Below are positions 51,786 through 60,671 of a stretch of DNA of 64,000 nt, one piece after another. The stretch spans positions 62,001 through 126,000 of the forward strand of contig NZ_VUOS01000027.1 in NCBI RefSeq assembly GCF_009829325.1. Reading direction: 5' to 3'. This DNA is from Nocardia sp. CY41 (GTDB lineage Bacteria > Actinomycetota > Actinomycetes > Mycobacteriales > Mycobacteriaceae). How positions within the stretch are numbered: position 1 is the first letter of the stretch; every line of letters begins with the position of its first letter. The notes under the pieces are model-generated. The model searched no databases, was not told the DNA's origin, and saw nothing but the letters and a program-made list of their open reading frames with translations. A program made the translations under genes and the position numbers.

Positions 51786-52492
51786 GCCGGACCCACGATC
51801 ACGACGCGCACGCGCCGATCCGGACGAGCGAGGAGATCAGCGAGTTCGAAGTGCTCGAGACGGCGGTCCGGGAACTCGCCATCGAGAAGGGTCTCTTCTC
51901 GCAGGAAGACCACCGCCGGTTCAGCGAGTGGGCCGAATCGGTCGGGCCGCACGGCGGATCGAAACTCGTGGCGAAGGCGTGGACCGACCCCGAGTTCAAG
52001 GCGCGCCTGCTCGCCGACGGGACCGAGACGTGCAAGGAGGTCGGCATCGACTGGCGCGATCCGACCGGATCCGGGACGCCGAGCGACTACACCTACTTCT
52101 ACGTACTGGAGAACACGCCGCAGGTGCACAACGTCATCGTGTGCACGCTGTGCTCGTGCTATCCGCGCCCCGTGCTGGGCATGTCCCCGGATTGGTATCG
52201 CACGCCCAACTACCGTCGCCGCCTGGTGCGCCGGCCCCGCGAGGTACTCGCCGAATTCGGCTTGCATTTCCCGCCCGACGTCGAGATCCGGGTGCACGAT
52301 TCGAACCAGAAGTCCCGATTCATGGTGCTGCCGATGCGCCCCGAGGGCACCGAGGGCTGGACCGAGGAGCAGCTGGCCGCCATCGTCACCCGGGACACCA
52401 TGATCGGCGTGGCGCTACCCCAGGTCGATTGGACCGCGCAGCAGCCACCGAACCGAGTCGAGTCCGCTACGAGTAAGGAGGGGCGCCGGTGA
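51782..52492 (+). CDS. Cobalt catalytic subunit (thiocyanate hydrolase gamma / nitrile hydratase alpha)
   Basis: A 236-residue catalytic subunit. The metal claw VCTLCSC has Cys121, Cys124 and Cys126; Thr in the second place marks the cobalt type, and two of the Cys are normally oxidised to sulfinic/sulfenic acid. YPRPVLGMSPDWYR and VEIRVHDSNQKSRFMVLP are also conserved. It hydrates nitriles or hydrolyses thiocyanate to carbonyl sulfide and ammonia; the split beta genes favour thiocyanate or a close relative. GTG start overlaps the previous stop. Confidence 0.88.
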   Translation: MSRTHDHDAHAPIRTSEEISEFEVLETAVRELAIEKGLFSQEDHRRFSEWAESVGPHGGSKLVAKAWTDPEFKARLLADGTETCKEVGIDWRDPTGSGTPSDYTYFYVLENTPQVHNVIVCTLCSCYPRPVLGMSPDWYRTPNYRRRLVRRPREVLAEFGLHFPPDVEIRVHDSNQKSRFMVLPMRPEGTEGWTEEQLAAIVTRDTMIGVALPQVDWTAQQPPNRVESATSKEGRR

Positions 52493-52818
52493 CGAGTGGT
52501 CCGTACGAAGTCCTGCTGAGCGCCTTGGATCCCGCGGCGCGCCGAGAGAGTGCGCTGCCCGAGCTCGATCGCGCACCCGACCCGTGGGAGTCGAGCATGC
52601 AGGCCACCTGCGAATGCCTCTCCTGGCGCGGGGCCCTGGACAACCTGGAGCGTCGTCACGCCGAGGACGCGCTGGGCGAGACGATCTATCACGATTTCCC
52701 GGTCCGCAGTCGCTCGGTGGTCGTCACCGCGCACACGCTGATGGAACGGGGCGTGATCACGCCGGAGGAACTCCGCGCCCGCATGGACGCCGTGCGGGAG
52801 CGCTTGCACCGGCAATAG
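52489..52818 (+). CDS. P15K-like maturation protein (second beta-N-like domain)
   Basis: A 109-residue protein similar to the first gene of the operon (ECLSWRGALDNLERRHAEDALGE, VVTAHTLMERGVITPEELRARMD). In Thiobacillus the equivalent P15K helps insert cobalt into the catalytic subunit. The likeness to a beta-N domain suggests a chaperone that holds the subunit until metal is loaded. GTG start overlaps the previous stop. A hairpin follows 78 bases downstream. Confidence 0.8.
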   Translation: MTSGPYEVLLSALDPAARRESALPELDRAPDPWESSMQATCECLSWRGALDNLERRHAEDALGETIYHDFPVRSRSVVVTAHTLMERGVITPEELRARMDAVRERLHRQ

Positions 52819-52896
52819 CTTCCATCGGAACCGTGCGGCGGTCGGAGCCGCGCGTCGGCCGACGGATAGGCAACCAACTGGAGCATCGACCCAAAA

Positions 52897-52934
52897 CGAA
52901 ACGGCCCGGAACCTGGTGGTTCCGGGCCGTTTCG
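52897..52934. terminator. Strong hairpin between the cobalt-hydrolase operon and tRNA-Met
   Basis: A perfect 17-bp stem (CGAAACGGCCCGGAACC with its complement) and a 4-base loop TGGT. It ends 5 bases from the tRNA 3' end and 78 bases after the operon stop, so may terminate both. Confidence 0.8.
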
Positions 52935-52938
52935 CTAG

Positions 52939-53012
52939 TAGCGGGGACAGGATTTGAACCTGCGACCTCTGGGTTATGAGCCCAGCGAGCTACCGAGCTG
53001 CTCCACCCCGCG
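52939..53012 (-). tRNA. Initiator tRNA-Met (CAU)
   Basis: A 74-nt cloverleaf with anticodon CAT. The acceptor stem starts CGCGGGG and ends CCCCGCT, leaving position 1 unpaired (C1-T72). The anticodon stem has the three G-C pairs (CTGGGCTCATAACCCAG) of initiator tRNAs. T-loop GGTTCAAATCC is intact. No CCA is encoded. Confidence 0.96.
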
Positions 53013-53213
53013 TCGGTGAACACAACATTACACACGCGTTCGCGCAGACTGCAAATCGCCTGCTCAGGCGCGGTTTCGAGGAGGTGAACAGACCACCGAA
53101 CGCCGAACACGAGCCGGCGCCGAATCTCGGAAACACTCGGCGGCACCCAACTACCGGAAGACGCATTCCCGCGCCGCGCCCACAAGATTTGCCACCAGTT
53201 AGCCGCTTCAAAC

Positions 53214-53243
53214 GTGATGTACTTCACTATATCACAGTGATAT
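53214..53243. promoter_or_regulatory. CRP-like site and adjoining palindrome upstream of rpf
   Basis: GTGA-N6-TCAC at 53214-53227 fits the core of the CRP consensus. ATATCAC-A-GTGATAT at 53229-53243 is a perfect 15-bp palindrome directly beside it. They lie about 300 bases before the rpf start. CRP control of an rpf gene is known in Mycobacterium tuberculosis (rpfA). Confidence 0.5.
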
Positions 53244-53425
53244 CACTCACATAACGATGCGATAACGTACCATCACCGAAGCGTGTTGATGACGTTTCCC
53301 ACCTGGAGAAACGGGGATATTCGGGTTATTCGCTTCATGCAATTCCGGCGTTATCCAGATGTGATCTGCTGAGATTTCTTCGTTACCGTCACTCCACGGC
53401 CCGGATCATCCGAGACGGGCTCGAA

Positions 53426-53492
53426 CTCGAACCGCCGAACACCGGCGACCCTGTCCCGCGGTTCGAGGATCCCCGACGACCTGGGGACAGGG
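53426..53492 (+). promoter_or_regulatory. Structured 5' leader of rpf with interleaved stems
   Basis: Stem A pairs 53426-53435 (CTCGAACCGC) with 53458-53467 (10 bp). Stem B pairs 53449-53457 (CCCTGTCCC) with 53484-53492 (9 bp). B starts inside the loop of A and ends outside it, so the two form a pseudoknot or exclude each other. A third hairpin, CACGGC with GCCGTG, follows just before the ribosome site. Rpf genes of actinobacteria are often preceded by the ydaO cyclic-di-AMP riboswitch; I cannot confirm that here. Confidence 0.5.
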
Positions 53493-53543
53493 ACACGGCA
53501 GTGATTCATCGCCGTGCCGGCGGGCGCAGGGAGGGAAACGACC

Positions 53544-54089
53544 ATGACTGAGAACCGGAAGATCAGCACCCGCGCCCTCGGCTTCGCCGCCATCACCGGC
53601 GCACTTGTTGCCGTCCCGTTCGCATTCTCCACCGCTTCCGCCTCCGCGGCGACCCACGACTGGGACGGCGTCGCGCAGTGCGAGAGCGGTGGCAACTGGG
53701 GGATCAACACCGGAAACGGCTACTACGGCGGCCTGCAGTTCTCGCAGAGCACTTGGGCGGCCAACGGTGGGAAGGGCTCGGCCCACACCGCGAGCAAGGA
53801 AGAGCAGATCCGCGTGGCGGAGAACGTGCTCGCCACCCAGGGCCCGGGCGCCTGGCCGTCCTGCGGCAAGTACCTGCGCGCGGGCACCTCCTCGCCCGAG
53901 CCGCTCGTCGAGGCGGAGGAACTGCCCGCCGTGCCCGAACCCGCCGAGCCCGCCGTGAGCGCCGCGCAGTCGGTGATCGAGCAGGCCGAGTCCGCCGCGT
54001 CCGAGTTCGCCGAGCAGTACGGCGTGCAGGACCAGCTCCAGCAGATCCTCAGCCGGAACAGCGCGCTGATCGACTCGCTCGGTCGCTGA
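53544..54089 (+). CDS. Resuscitation-promoting factor (peptidoglycan hydrolase)
   Basis: A secreted muralytic enzyme that helps wake dormant cells. The 181-residue precursor has a signal peptide (about 1-35, ...ASASAATHD). The Rpf domain (about 36-110) contains WDGVAQCESGGNWGINTGNG with the catalytic Glu, YYGGLQFSQSTW and two Cys that likely form a disulfide. A Pro/Glu/Ala-rich and helical tail follows. No LysM is seen. ATG 53544 has GGAGGGAAACG upstream. Confidence 0.94.
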   Translation: MTENRKISTRALGFAAITGALVAVPFAFSTASASAATHDWDGVAQCESGGNWGINTGNGYYGGLQFSQSTWAANGGKGSAHTASKEEQIRVAENVLATQGPGAWPSCGKYLRAGTSSPEPLVEAEELPAVPEPAEPAVSAAQSVIEQAESAASEFAEQYGVQDQLQQILSRNSALIDSLGR

Positions 54090-54110
54090 CGTCTCCCGGG
54101 TCACGAACCC

Positions 54111-54147
54111 GAAGAACGCCGCCATCGTCACGATGGCGGCGTTCTTC
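54111..54147. terminator. Hairpin between rpf and the UPF0182 gene
   Basis: Two perfect 18-bp arms (GAAGAACGCCGCCATCGT and complement) around a single central base, between convergent stops. Confidence 0.8.
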
Positions 54148-54178
54148 GTCCGAGTGCCTCTCCGACCGGCGGCGCCGG

Positions 54179-57178
54179 TCAGCGACCCGCGTCCTGATAC
54201 GCCTTGACGGCGGCTTCCAGCTCGTCCAGCGCCCGGCCGAAGTCCTGGAAGTTTCCGCTGCGCATGGCGTTTCGCACGTTCTCGATCTTGCGATTGAGCT
54301 CGGCCGCCGCGGCGTCCTTGGCCGAGGACGATCCCGGCGCGGGCGGGGGCACCGACGCGGGCGGCGGGGTCGCTGCGGCGCCGGTCCCGTTGTTGCCGTC
54401 GGCGGGCGCCGGAGCGGTCCCCGGCTTCGGCCTGGTCCCCGAGTCACCGCCGAACGGCGTCGCCAACGTGCCCGCGCCCGGGATGACCTGGTTCAGCGCG
54501 TCGGTCAGGGTCGAGGCGTAGCCCACCTTGACGTTGCCCGCCTCGTCCCGGTAGCTCACCAGCACCCGCAGCAGCTGCGGGAAAGTCGCCGTGTTCGGCC
54601 CGGTGTTGCGTTCGTTGTAGAACGGTTCCACATAGAGAATGCCACCGTCGGCAACCGGCAAGGTCAGCAAATTGCCATATTTGATCTTGTTCGAATTCGA
54701 CAGCAACGTTTTCTCGCGGGACACATCCGGCGACGTCGTCATCCGGTTCTGCGTCTGCTGCGGACCCAATGTCTGTGTGTCCGTTGGCAATCGGAGAATC
54801 GTGAATTTGCCGTATCCATCCGGGTCGGAACGCACCGAGATATAGGCGGCGAGATAAGGCCGGTTGTAGCCGGTCATCGCGCTGGTCAGATTGAACGTCG
54901 GCTTGTTCGTCTTCGGATCGCCGAGCAGCACGTAATACGGCGGCTGGTTGGCGGTGGTGCCGCCCTCGGTGGTCGGATCCGCGGGCACCGACCAGAAGGC
55001 GTTGTTGGTGAAGAACTCCCGGGGATCGTCCACGTGATACTTCGACAGCATCTCGCGCTGCACCTTGAACAGATCCTCCGGGTAGCGGAAGTGCGCCCGC
55101 AGCTCCGGCGAGATCTCGCTCTCCGGCTTCACCGCCCCCGGGAACACCCCGCGCCAGGCCTTCAGCACCGGGTCCGACGAGTCCACCTCGTAGAGCGTGA
55201 CGCTGCCGTCATAGGCGTCGACCGTCGCTTTCACCGAGTTGCGGATGTAGCTGACCTCCTTGCGCGGCAGCAACCGCCCGGTCTTCTTGTCGATGCTGTC
55301 CTCCAGCGCGCCCTCCAGCGAGGTGGTCTGCGCGTACGGGTAATTGTCCAGCGTGGTGTAGGCGTCCACGATCCAGACGATCCGTCCGCCGACGACGGCG
55401 GGATAGGCGTTCCCGTCGGTGGTCAGCCAGGGCGCGACCTTCTGCACCCGTTCGCGCGGACTGCGGTTGAAGATGATCTTCGAGTCCTCGCCGATGGCGG
55501 AGGAGAACAGGATGTTGCGCTCGGCGTACTTGGCCGCGAAGGCGAGGCGGTTGAACCAGTTGCCGATCGGCACGCCGCCCTTGCCGGTGTAGGTGTACTG
55601 CGCGACGTCCGAGTCGTACTCGCGCGGACGCTGGCCGTCCGTCGCGCCGACGATCGCGTAGTCCGGGTTGGCCTGCGAGATCAGCTCCCCGAAATACACC
55701 CGCGGCTGGTCCACCTTGATCCGCTGCTTGTCCGCGGGCGTGAACAGGTCGCTCACCATGAAGATCGGGTAGCCGCCGTCGCCGCTGCCGCCCGCGGCGT
55801 TGGGATCGTCCGACGGCGGCTTGTTCACCCGGTTGGCGGGGGCGGCGACGAAGCCGTTGCCGTGGGTGTACACGGTGTGCCGGTTGATCCAGTCGGTCTG
55901 GTTGCCGCTCAGCGCAGCGGGCGAGAGCTCCCGGGCTGCGACGATGTAGTCCTGCACGTCGCCGTCGAGGTTGTAACGGTCGATGTCCAGCGACTCCGGG
56001 AAGCCGTAGAAGTTCTTCAGCTGGCGCAGCTGCGTGAAGGTGGGCGAGAGAATGTTCGGGTCGAGCAGCCTGGCGTTGCCGATGGTCGCGGCGTCCACCG
56101 GCACCTCGAGCGGGCTCTTGCTGCTTTCGCCCTTGTAGTCCTTGTAATCGATCCGGTCGTTGGTGATGCCGAACGCCTGCCTGGTGGCGGCGATGTTGCG
56201 TTCGATGTACTCGCTCTCCTTGTCCGCGGCGTTGGGACGCACGGAGAACTGTTCGACCACCAGCGGCCACACCGCGCCGACCAGGATCGAGGACAGCACC
56301 AGCAGCGCGGCGGCCATCGCGGGCACGCGCAGATCGCGCAGCACGATGCCGGCGAAGAAGGCCAGCGCGCAGATCACCGCGATCGACAGCAGGATGAGCT
56401 TGGCGGGCAGCACCGCGTTGATGTCGGTGAACGAACCGCCGGTGAAGGTGGGTTCCTTGCGGCTGCTGGAGAGCAGTTCGTATCGGTCGAACCAGTACGC
56501 GATCGCCTTGAGCAGCACGAAGGTTCCGGCCAGCAGCGCCAGCTGGATCCGCGCGGCCCGGGTGAGCGTGCCCTCGCGGCCGGTCAGGCGCAGTCCGCCG
56601 AAGACGTAGTGGGTGACCAGGCTGGCGAAGAACGCGATGACCACCGCGACGAACAACCAGTTCAGCACCATGCGGTAGAAGGGCAGGTCGAAGGCGTAGA
56701 ACCCGACGTCGAGGCCGAACTCCGGATCCTTCTCACCGAACGATCCGCCGTTGAGGAACAGCTGCACCGTCACCCAGTTCGACTGCGCCACCAGACCCGA
56801 CAGCAGGCCGAGCAACACCGGGATGCCGACGCCGAACAGCCGCAGTCTGCTCATCACCGTGGTGCGGTAGCGCGCGATGGGATCGTTCGGGCCCGCCACC
56901 GGTACGAACACCGGCCTGGAGCGGTACGCCAGCAGCAAAGCCAGCCAGACCACCAGCCCGACGAAGGCCGCCACGACCAGGAACAACAGCACCCGGGTGC
57001 GCAACACCGTGAGGTACACGTTGCGGAAGCCGACCTCGCCGAACCATAGCCAATTCGTGTAGGCGTCCGTCAGCCGCGGCCCGAGCAGCAGCAACGCCGC
57101 GAGGACGATGGCCGCCACCAGCAGCACACGGCTGCGTCGGGACAGCGAAGGTAAGCCGGTGGGGGGCCGCATGCCCAC
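54179..57178 (-). CDS. UPF0182 large membrane protein
   Basis: A 999-residue protein with seven or so N-terminal membrane helices (about 1-310) and a large extracytoplasmic domain. A Pro/Ala-rich tail and C-terminal coiled coil end it. Conserved blocks include LWFGEVGFRNVY, DRYELLSSS, YTDINAVLPAKLIL-like (FTDINAVLPAKLIL), NWINRHTVYTHGNG-like and WIVDAYTTLDNYPYAQ. It matches mycobacterial Rv3193c over its whole length. GTG 57178 was chosen because the homologue starts V/M-GMRP. Function unknown, cell envelope likely. Confidence 0.92.
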   Translation of the reverse strand: MGMRPPTGLPSLSRRSRVLLVAAIVLAALLLLGPRLTDAYTNWLWFGEVGFRNVYLTVLRTRVLLFLVVAAFVGLVVWLALLLAYRSRPVFVPVAGPNDPIARYRTTVMSRLRLFGVGIPVLLGLLSGLVAQSNWVTVQLFLNGGSFGEKDPEFGLDVGFYAFDLPFYRMVLNWLFVAVVIAFFASLVTHYVFGGLRLTGREGTLTRAARIQLALLAGTFVLLKAIAYWFDRYELLSSSRKEPTFTGGSFTDINAVLPAKLILLSIAVICALAFFAGIVLRDLRVPAMAAALLVLSSILVGAVWPLVVEQFSVRPNAADKESEYIERNIAATRQAFGITNDRIDYKDYKGESSKSPLEVPVDAATIGNARLLDPNILSPTFTQLRQLKNFYGFPESLDIDRYNLDGDVQDYIVAARELSPAALSGNQTDWINRHTVYTHGNGFVAAPANRVNKPPSDDPNAAGGSGDGGYPIFMVSDLFTPADKQRIKVDQPRVYFGELISQANPDYAIVGATDGQRPREYDSDVAQYTYTGKGGVPIGNWFNRLAFAAKYAERNILFSSAIGEDSKIIFNRSPRERVQKVAPWLTTDGNAYPAVVGGRIVWIVDAYTTLDNYPYAQTTSLEGALEDSIDKKTGRLLPRKEVSYIRNSVKATVDAYDGSVTLYEVDSSDPVLKAWRGVFPGAVKPESEISPELRAHFRYPEDLFKVQREMLSKYHVDDPREFFTNNAFWSVPADPTTEGGTTANQPPYYVLLGDPKTNKPTFNLTSAMTGYNRPYLAAYISVRSDPDGYGKFTILRLPTDTQTLGPQQTQNRMTTSPDVSREKTLLSNSNKIKYGNLLTLPVADGGILYVEPFYNERNTGPNTATFPQLLRVLVSYRDEAGNVKVGYASTLTDALNQVIPGAGTLATPFGGDSGTRPKPGTAPAPADGNNGTGAAATPPPASVPPPAPGSSSAKDAAAAELNRKIENVRNAMRSGNFQDFGRALDELEAAVKAYQDAGR

Positions 57179-57388
57179 GATGCCACTCTCCAAGGTCCGG
57201 CGACGCTCGCACCGATACGCCCGGCCGATGCGCCGCAGTCCGATGTTGCGGGTGGTCCTTCCGGACCGTCCCGGCCCACTCTACGGAAATCGGACACCAT
57301 GCAGCTGGCAGGGTTGCGCTAGCCGCGCCGGGGAACCGATCGTCCGGGTTTCCGGCAGCTCCGTCCGGCGGTTTGATTGGATATTCGC

Positions 57389-57970
57389 GTGACCCCAGAC
57401 CTGCACGCCGAACTCGTCCTTGCCCGATCCGTCCGGGAGGTGGCGGAATTCGTCGACGCCGAGGGGTGGGGCCGTCCCCCGCAGATGTTCGCCCTGGTGC
57501 CGACCGCGGAACTGGTCGCGGCGCAGCCGGAACTGGAGGACCAGCTCGACGAGGGCGACGAGCTGACGCCGGTCGCCCAGGAGGCTTTCCCGGACGACAT
57601 CACCGGCGGCTCGATCGCCTTGGACGAATTCCTGGCCACCACCAGCTGGCCGCCCGCGGTCCGGGGTTGCGTGCTGGTGCAGGAGATCGTGGTGCTGCCG
57701 CCGGATGCCGAATCGACACTCGACGACGCGCTCGCCCCGCTGCTGGCCGACCATGACGCGGCCGACGCGGCCGCGCGCGCCGCCGCCGAAGCGCACCCGG
57801 AGCGCCGGGAGGCCCGGTTGTTCGCCGCGGTGCTGCGCGACGGTGCGTCGCTGTGCCTGCTGCAACTGCGCCCCGAGGACGACGCCGACGAATTCGGCGA
57901 TCTCGACCTGCGCACCTACCCCAACCTGGCGCCGAATCTGGTGGAGGCGCTGCACCATACGCTCGAGTAA
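57389..57970 (+). CDS. PPA1309-family protein
   Basis: A 193-residue acidic cytoplasmic protein (ARSVREVAEFVDAEGWGRPPQMFALVPTAEL ... LEDQLDEGDELTPVAQEAFP). The family is conserved in actinobacteria beside the YlbL-type protease and UPF0182 genes; function unknown. GTG 57389 chosen; TTG at 57377 is possible. The stop is 49 bases from the convergent protease gene. Confidence 0.85.
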   Translation: MTPDLHAELVLARSVREVAEFVDAEGWGRPPQMFALVPTAELVAAQPELEDQLDEGDELTPVAQEAFPDDITGGSIALDEFLATTSWPPAVRGCVLVQEIVVLPPDAESTLDDALAPLLADHDAADAAARAAAEAHPERREARLFAAVLRDGASLCLLQLRPEDDADEFGDLDLRTYPNLAPNLVEALHHTLE

Positions 57971-58019
57971 GCGCTCCCCGGTTCCTTCCGGCGCGGGTCA
58001 CCGACCTCGCTGAGCCGCA

Positions 58020-59045
58020 TCACCCGCAGCTGACCGGCTCCTTGCCCGCGCTGATCTCGTTCAGCGACTGCACCGCGCCGGTGAGGTTCTCGACGCGCAC
58101 CAGCCGCAGGCCGTCCGGGGTCCGCTGCTTGGCTTCGTTGCAGTTGGCGGCGGGGACGAGGAAGGTCTCCGCGCCGGCCTCCCGCGCGGCCATCATCTTG
58201 TACTGGATGCCGCCGATCGGGCCGACCTTGCCGTCCTGATCGATGGTCCCGGTGCCCGCCACGAATTTGCCGCTGTCCAGCTCGCCGGGGGTCAGCTTGT
58301 CGATCACGGCCAGGCTGAACATCAGGCCCGCCGAGGGGCCGCCGATGTCGGCCAGGTTGAAGGCCACCTGCAGCGGCGGGCGGGCGCCCTCGCCCGGTGT
58401 CACGCCGAGGTAGCCCTTGGTCGGGTCGTCGGGACGGGCGCCGAGGACGATCGTCGCGGTCTGCTCGGCGTTGTCGCGCCGGTACACCACGGTCAGCGTG
58501 CTACCGGGCGCCTGGCCCCCGACCGTGGTGACGACGTCCTTGGGCGTCGCCACCGGCGCGCCGTTGATGCTGACCAGTTCGTCACCGGCACGCAGCGCGT
58601 CACGGGCGGGCCCGTCGTCGGCCACCTTGCGCAGCAGCACGACCGTGGGCAAGTTCAGATAGTGCAGGGCGGCGACCTCGGCGTTGCCTTCGGAATCCTT
58701 GAAGTCCTCCTGGTTGGACTTGTCGATCTCCTCGCGGGACACGCCGGGCGGGTAGACCTCCGAGCGCGGCACCAAGCCGTGCTTGCCGCTGGCCCAGAAG
58801 CCGAATGCTTCGAAGATGCTCAGGCCGTCCCGCACCGACACCGTTGTCATGTTGAGATGGCCCGTGGTCGGATCGACCTCGGTGCCCCGGACGTCGACGA
58901 CTTCCTTGCCGTCCACTTGGCCGAGGGTGTTGAAGGTGGGCCCGGGACCGAGTGCGACGAACGGCACAGTCAGCACACTGCCGGCGACACCGAGCACGAG
59001 CACCGGGATCAGAGCGGCGACCAGGGTGAGGATCCGACGATTCAC
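58020..59045 (-). CDS. YlbL-type membrane-anchored PDZ/Lon-like protease
   Basis: A 341-residue protease with one N-terminal membrane anchor (about 5-30), a PDZ domain (about 135-210) and a Lon-type serine protease domain. The catalytic Ser is in GGPSAGLMFSL and Lys in GIQYKMMAA. It corresponds to mycobacterial Rv3194c. It faces the outside of the membrane and may degrade envelope proteins. GTG 59045 is chosen to match the VNRR start of the mycobacterial protein. Confidence 0.92.
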   Translation of the reverse strand: MNRRILTLVAALIPVLVLGVAGSVLTVPFVALGPGPTFNTLGQVDGKEVVDVRGTEVDPTTGHLNMTTVSVRDGLSIFEAFGFWASGKHGLVPRSEVYPPGVSREEIDKSNQEDFKDSEGNAEVAALHYLNLPTVVLLRKVADDGPARDALRAGDELVSINGAPVATPKDVVTTVGGQAPGSTLTVVYRRDNAEQTATIVLGARPDDPTKGYLGVTPGEGARPPLQVAFNLADIGGPSAGLMFSLAVIDKLTPGELDSGKFVAGTGTIDQDGKVGPIGGIQYKMMAAREAGAETFLVPAANCNEAKQRTPDGLRLVRVENLTGAVQSLNEISAGKEPVSCG

Positions 59046-59172
59046 CCGGACCACAGTAATGACAACCGGCGGCGCGAGGTGCCGGAGGCGGTCATTTCAC
59101 CCGGGCGCGCCGCCGCCGGTTTCGCGCCGCGCGAACACGGGGACGCTGTGCTACGCGCGTAACGTAAAGGGC

Positions 59173-60585
59173 ATGAACGACCTCCCCTTCGGATTCTCGA
59201 ACCGCGACGACGACGATCGCAAGCGCGGTGACGAGCCGAGCGGTCCCGGCCCGAACGATCCGTTCGGGTTCGGTATCGGTGGGTCCGGCGCGGGCGGATT
59301 CGACCCGGCGCAGCTCGGGCAGATGCTGACCTCGCTCGGCCAGATGCTCAGCGGCATGGGTCAGCCGGGCTCCGCGCAGGCCGGGCCGGTGAACTACGAC
59401 GTCGCCAAGCGGCTGGCCCGCCAGCAGCTCGGCTCGGCCGTCGCCCCGGTGACTTCGGGCGCCGCGAGCGCCGTGGCCGACGCCGCGCACCTCGCCGAAC
59501 TCTGGCTCGACAACGCGACCACCCTCCCCGCGGGCGCGGGCAAGACCGTGGCGTGGACCGCGAACGACTGGATCGAGCAGACGCTGTCCACCTGGCAGCG
59601 CCTGTGCGACCCGGTCGCCGAGCAGATCTCGGGGATGTGGACCGCGGCGCTGCCGGAAGAGGCCAGGCAGTTCGCCGCGCCGATGGTCGGCATGCTGGGC
59701 CAGATGGGCGGTCTGGCATTCGGTTCACAGCTCGGCCAGGCGCTCGGTCAGCTCGCCAAAGAGGTGCTGACCTCCACCGACATCGGCCTCCCGCTCGGGC
59801 CCACCGGCACCGCGGCGCTGCTGCCCGCGGCGATCTCGGAATTCAGTGCGGGGCTGGAACAGCCGGAGAGCGAGATCCTGGTGTTCCTCGCCGCGCGGGA
59901 AGCCGCCCACCAGCGCCTGTTCGCCCACGTGCCGTGGCTGCGCCAGCAGGTGCTCGGCGCGGTCGAGGACTACGCGCGCGGGATCCGGATGGACTTCTCC
60001 GCGATGGAGCAGGCCGCGCAGGGCATCGACCCGATGTCGCTGACCGATCCCGCGAAGCTCGAGGAGATCCTCGCGCAGGGCACCTTCGAGCCGCAGACAA
60101 CACCCGAGCAGAAGCAGGCGCTGGAACGCCTGGAAACGCTGCTCGCGCTCATCGAAGGCTGGGTGCAGGTAGTGGTGGCCGACGCCGTCGGCGACCGGTT
60201 GCCCGGCGCGGGCGCGCTGGCCGAGACGCTGCGCAGGCGGCGGGCCACCGGCGGCCCCGCCGAGCAGACCTTCGCGACGCTGGTCGGCCTGGAATTGCGT
60301 CCACGCAAGCTGCGCGAGGCCGCCGCGTTGTGGCGCAGGCTCACCAGCGACGCGGGCATGACCGCGCGCGACCGCGTGTGGGCGCACCCCGACCTGCTGC
60401 CGGATTCCGACGATCTGGACTCTCCCGCGGGCTTCATCGACTCGGTGATCGGCGGCGGCGCGACCGTGTTCGACGATCCGCTCGCGCAACTCGCCGAGAC
60501 CGAGGCGCGTGAGCAGGCCGCGCGCGAGCGCAAGGACGACGACGGCGGGCCCGACGTACGGGAAGAGGGCGAGGCATCGTCCTGA
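59173..60585 (+). CDS. Zincin-like metallopeptidase type 2 family (DUF2342)
   Basis: A 470-residue soluble protein with a Gly/Asn/Asp-rich N-terminus and a zincin-like helical core. The active-site helix reads AAREAAHQRLFAHVPWL, i.e. xExxH, with Arg where HExxH has its first His. I recall the same substitution in mycobacterial homologues, so peptidase activity is uncertain. It matches the gene next to Rv3194c by order. ATG 59173 follows GTAAAGG. Confidence 0.85.
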   Translation: MNDLPFGFSNRDDDDRKRGDEPSGPGPNDPFGFGIGGSGAGGFDPAQLGQMLTSLGQMLSGMGQPGSAQAGPVNYDVAKRLARQQLGSAVAPVTSGAASAVADAAHLAELWLDNATTLPAGAGKTVAWTANDWIEQTLSTWQRLCDPVAEQISGMWTAALPEEARQFAAPMVGMLGQMGGLAFGSQLGQALGQLAKEVLTSTDIGLPLGPTGTAALLPAAISEFSAGLEQPESEILVFLAAREAAHQRLFAHVPWLRQQVLGAVEDYARGIRMDFSAMEQAAQGIDPMSLTDPAKLEEILAQGTFEPQTTPEQKQALERLETLLALIEGWVQVVVADAVGDRLPGAGALAETLRRRRATGGPAEQTFATLVGLELRPRKLREAAALWRRLTSDAGMTARDRVWAHPDLLPDSDDLDSPAGFIDSVIGGGATVFDDPLAQLAETEAREQAARERKDDDGGPDVREEGEASS

Positions 60586-60671
60586 TCCATCACTGTGGAT
60601 GAAGCGAAACCCTGTGGATAACCAGGGGTTTCGGTACGAGTCGGCCCCCACGCGATCCGCATACTGATGAC

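Larger units (their letters stand above)
53013..53543. other. Regulatory and leader region of the rpf gene
   Basis: About 530 bases. The left part is AT-richer than the rest of the window and holds the palindromes at 53214-53243. The right part is a GC-rich, highly paired leader (53426-53520). No further gene is seen. Confidence 0.6.

Noticed and set aside
53678..57049. An 1123-codon plus-strand frame
   Set aside because: It is the antisense shadow of the UPF0182 gene, full of Arg, Gln and His low-complexity sequence.
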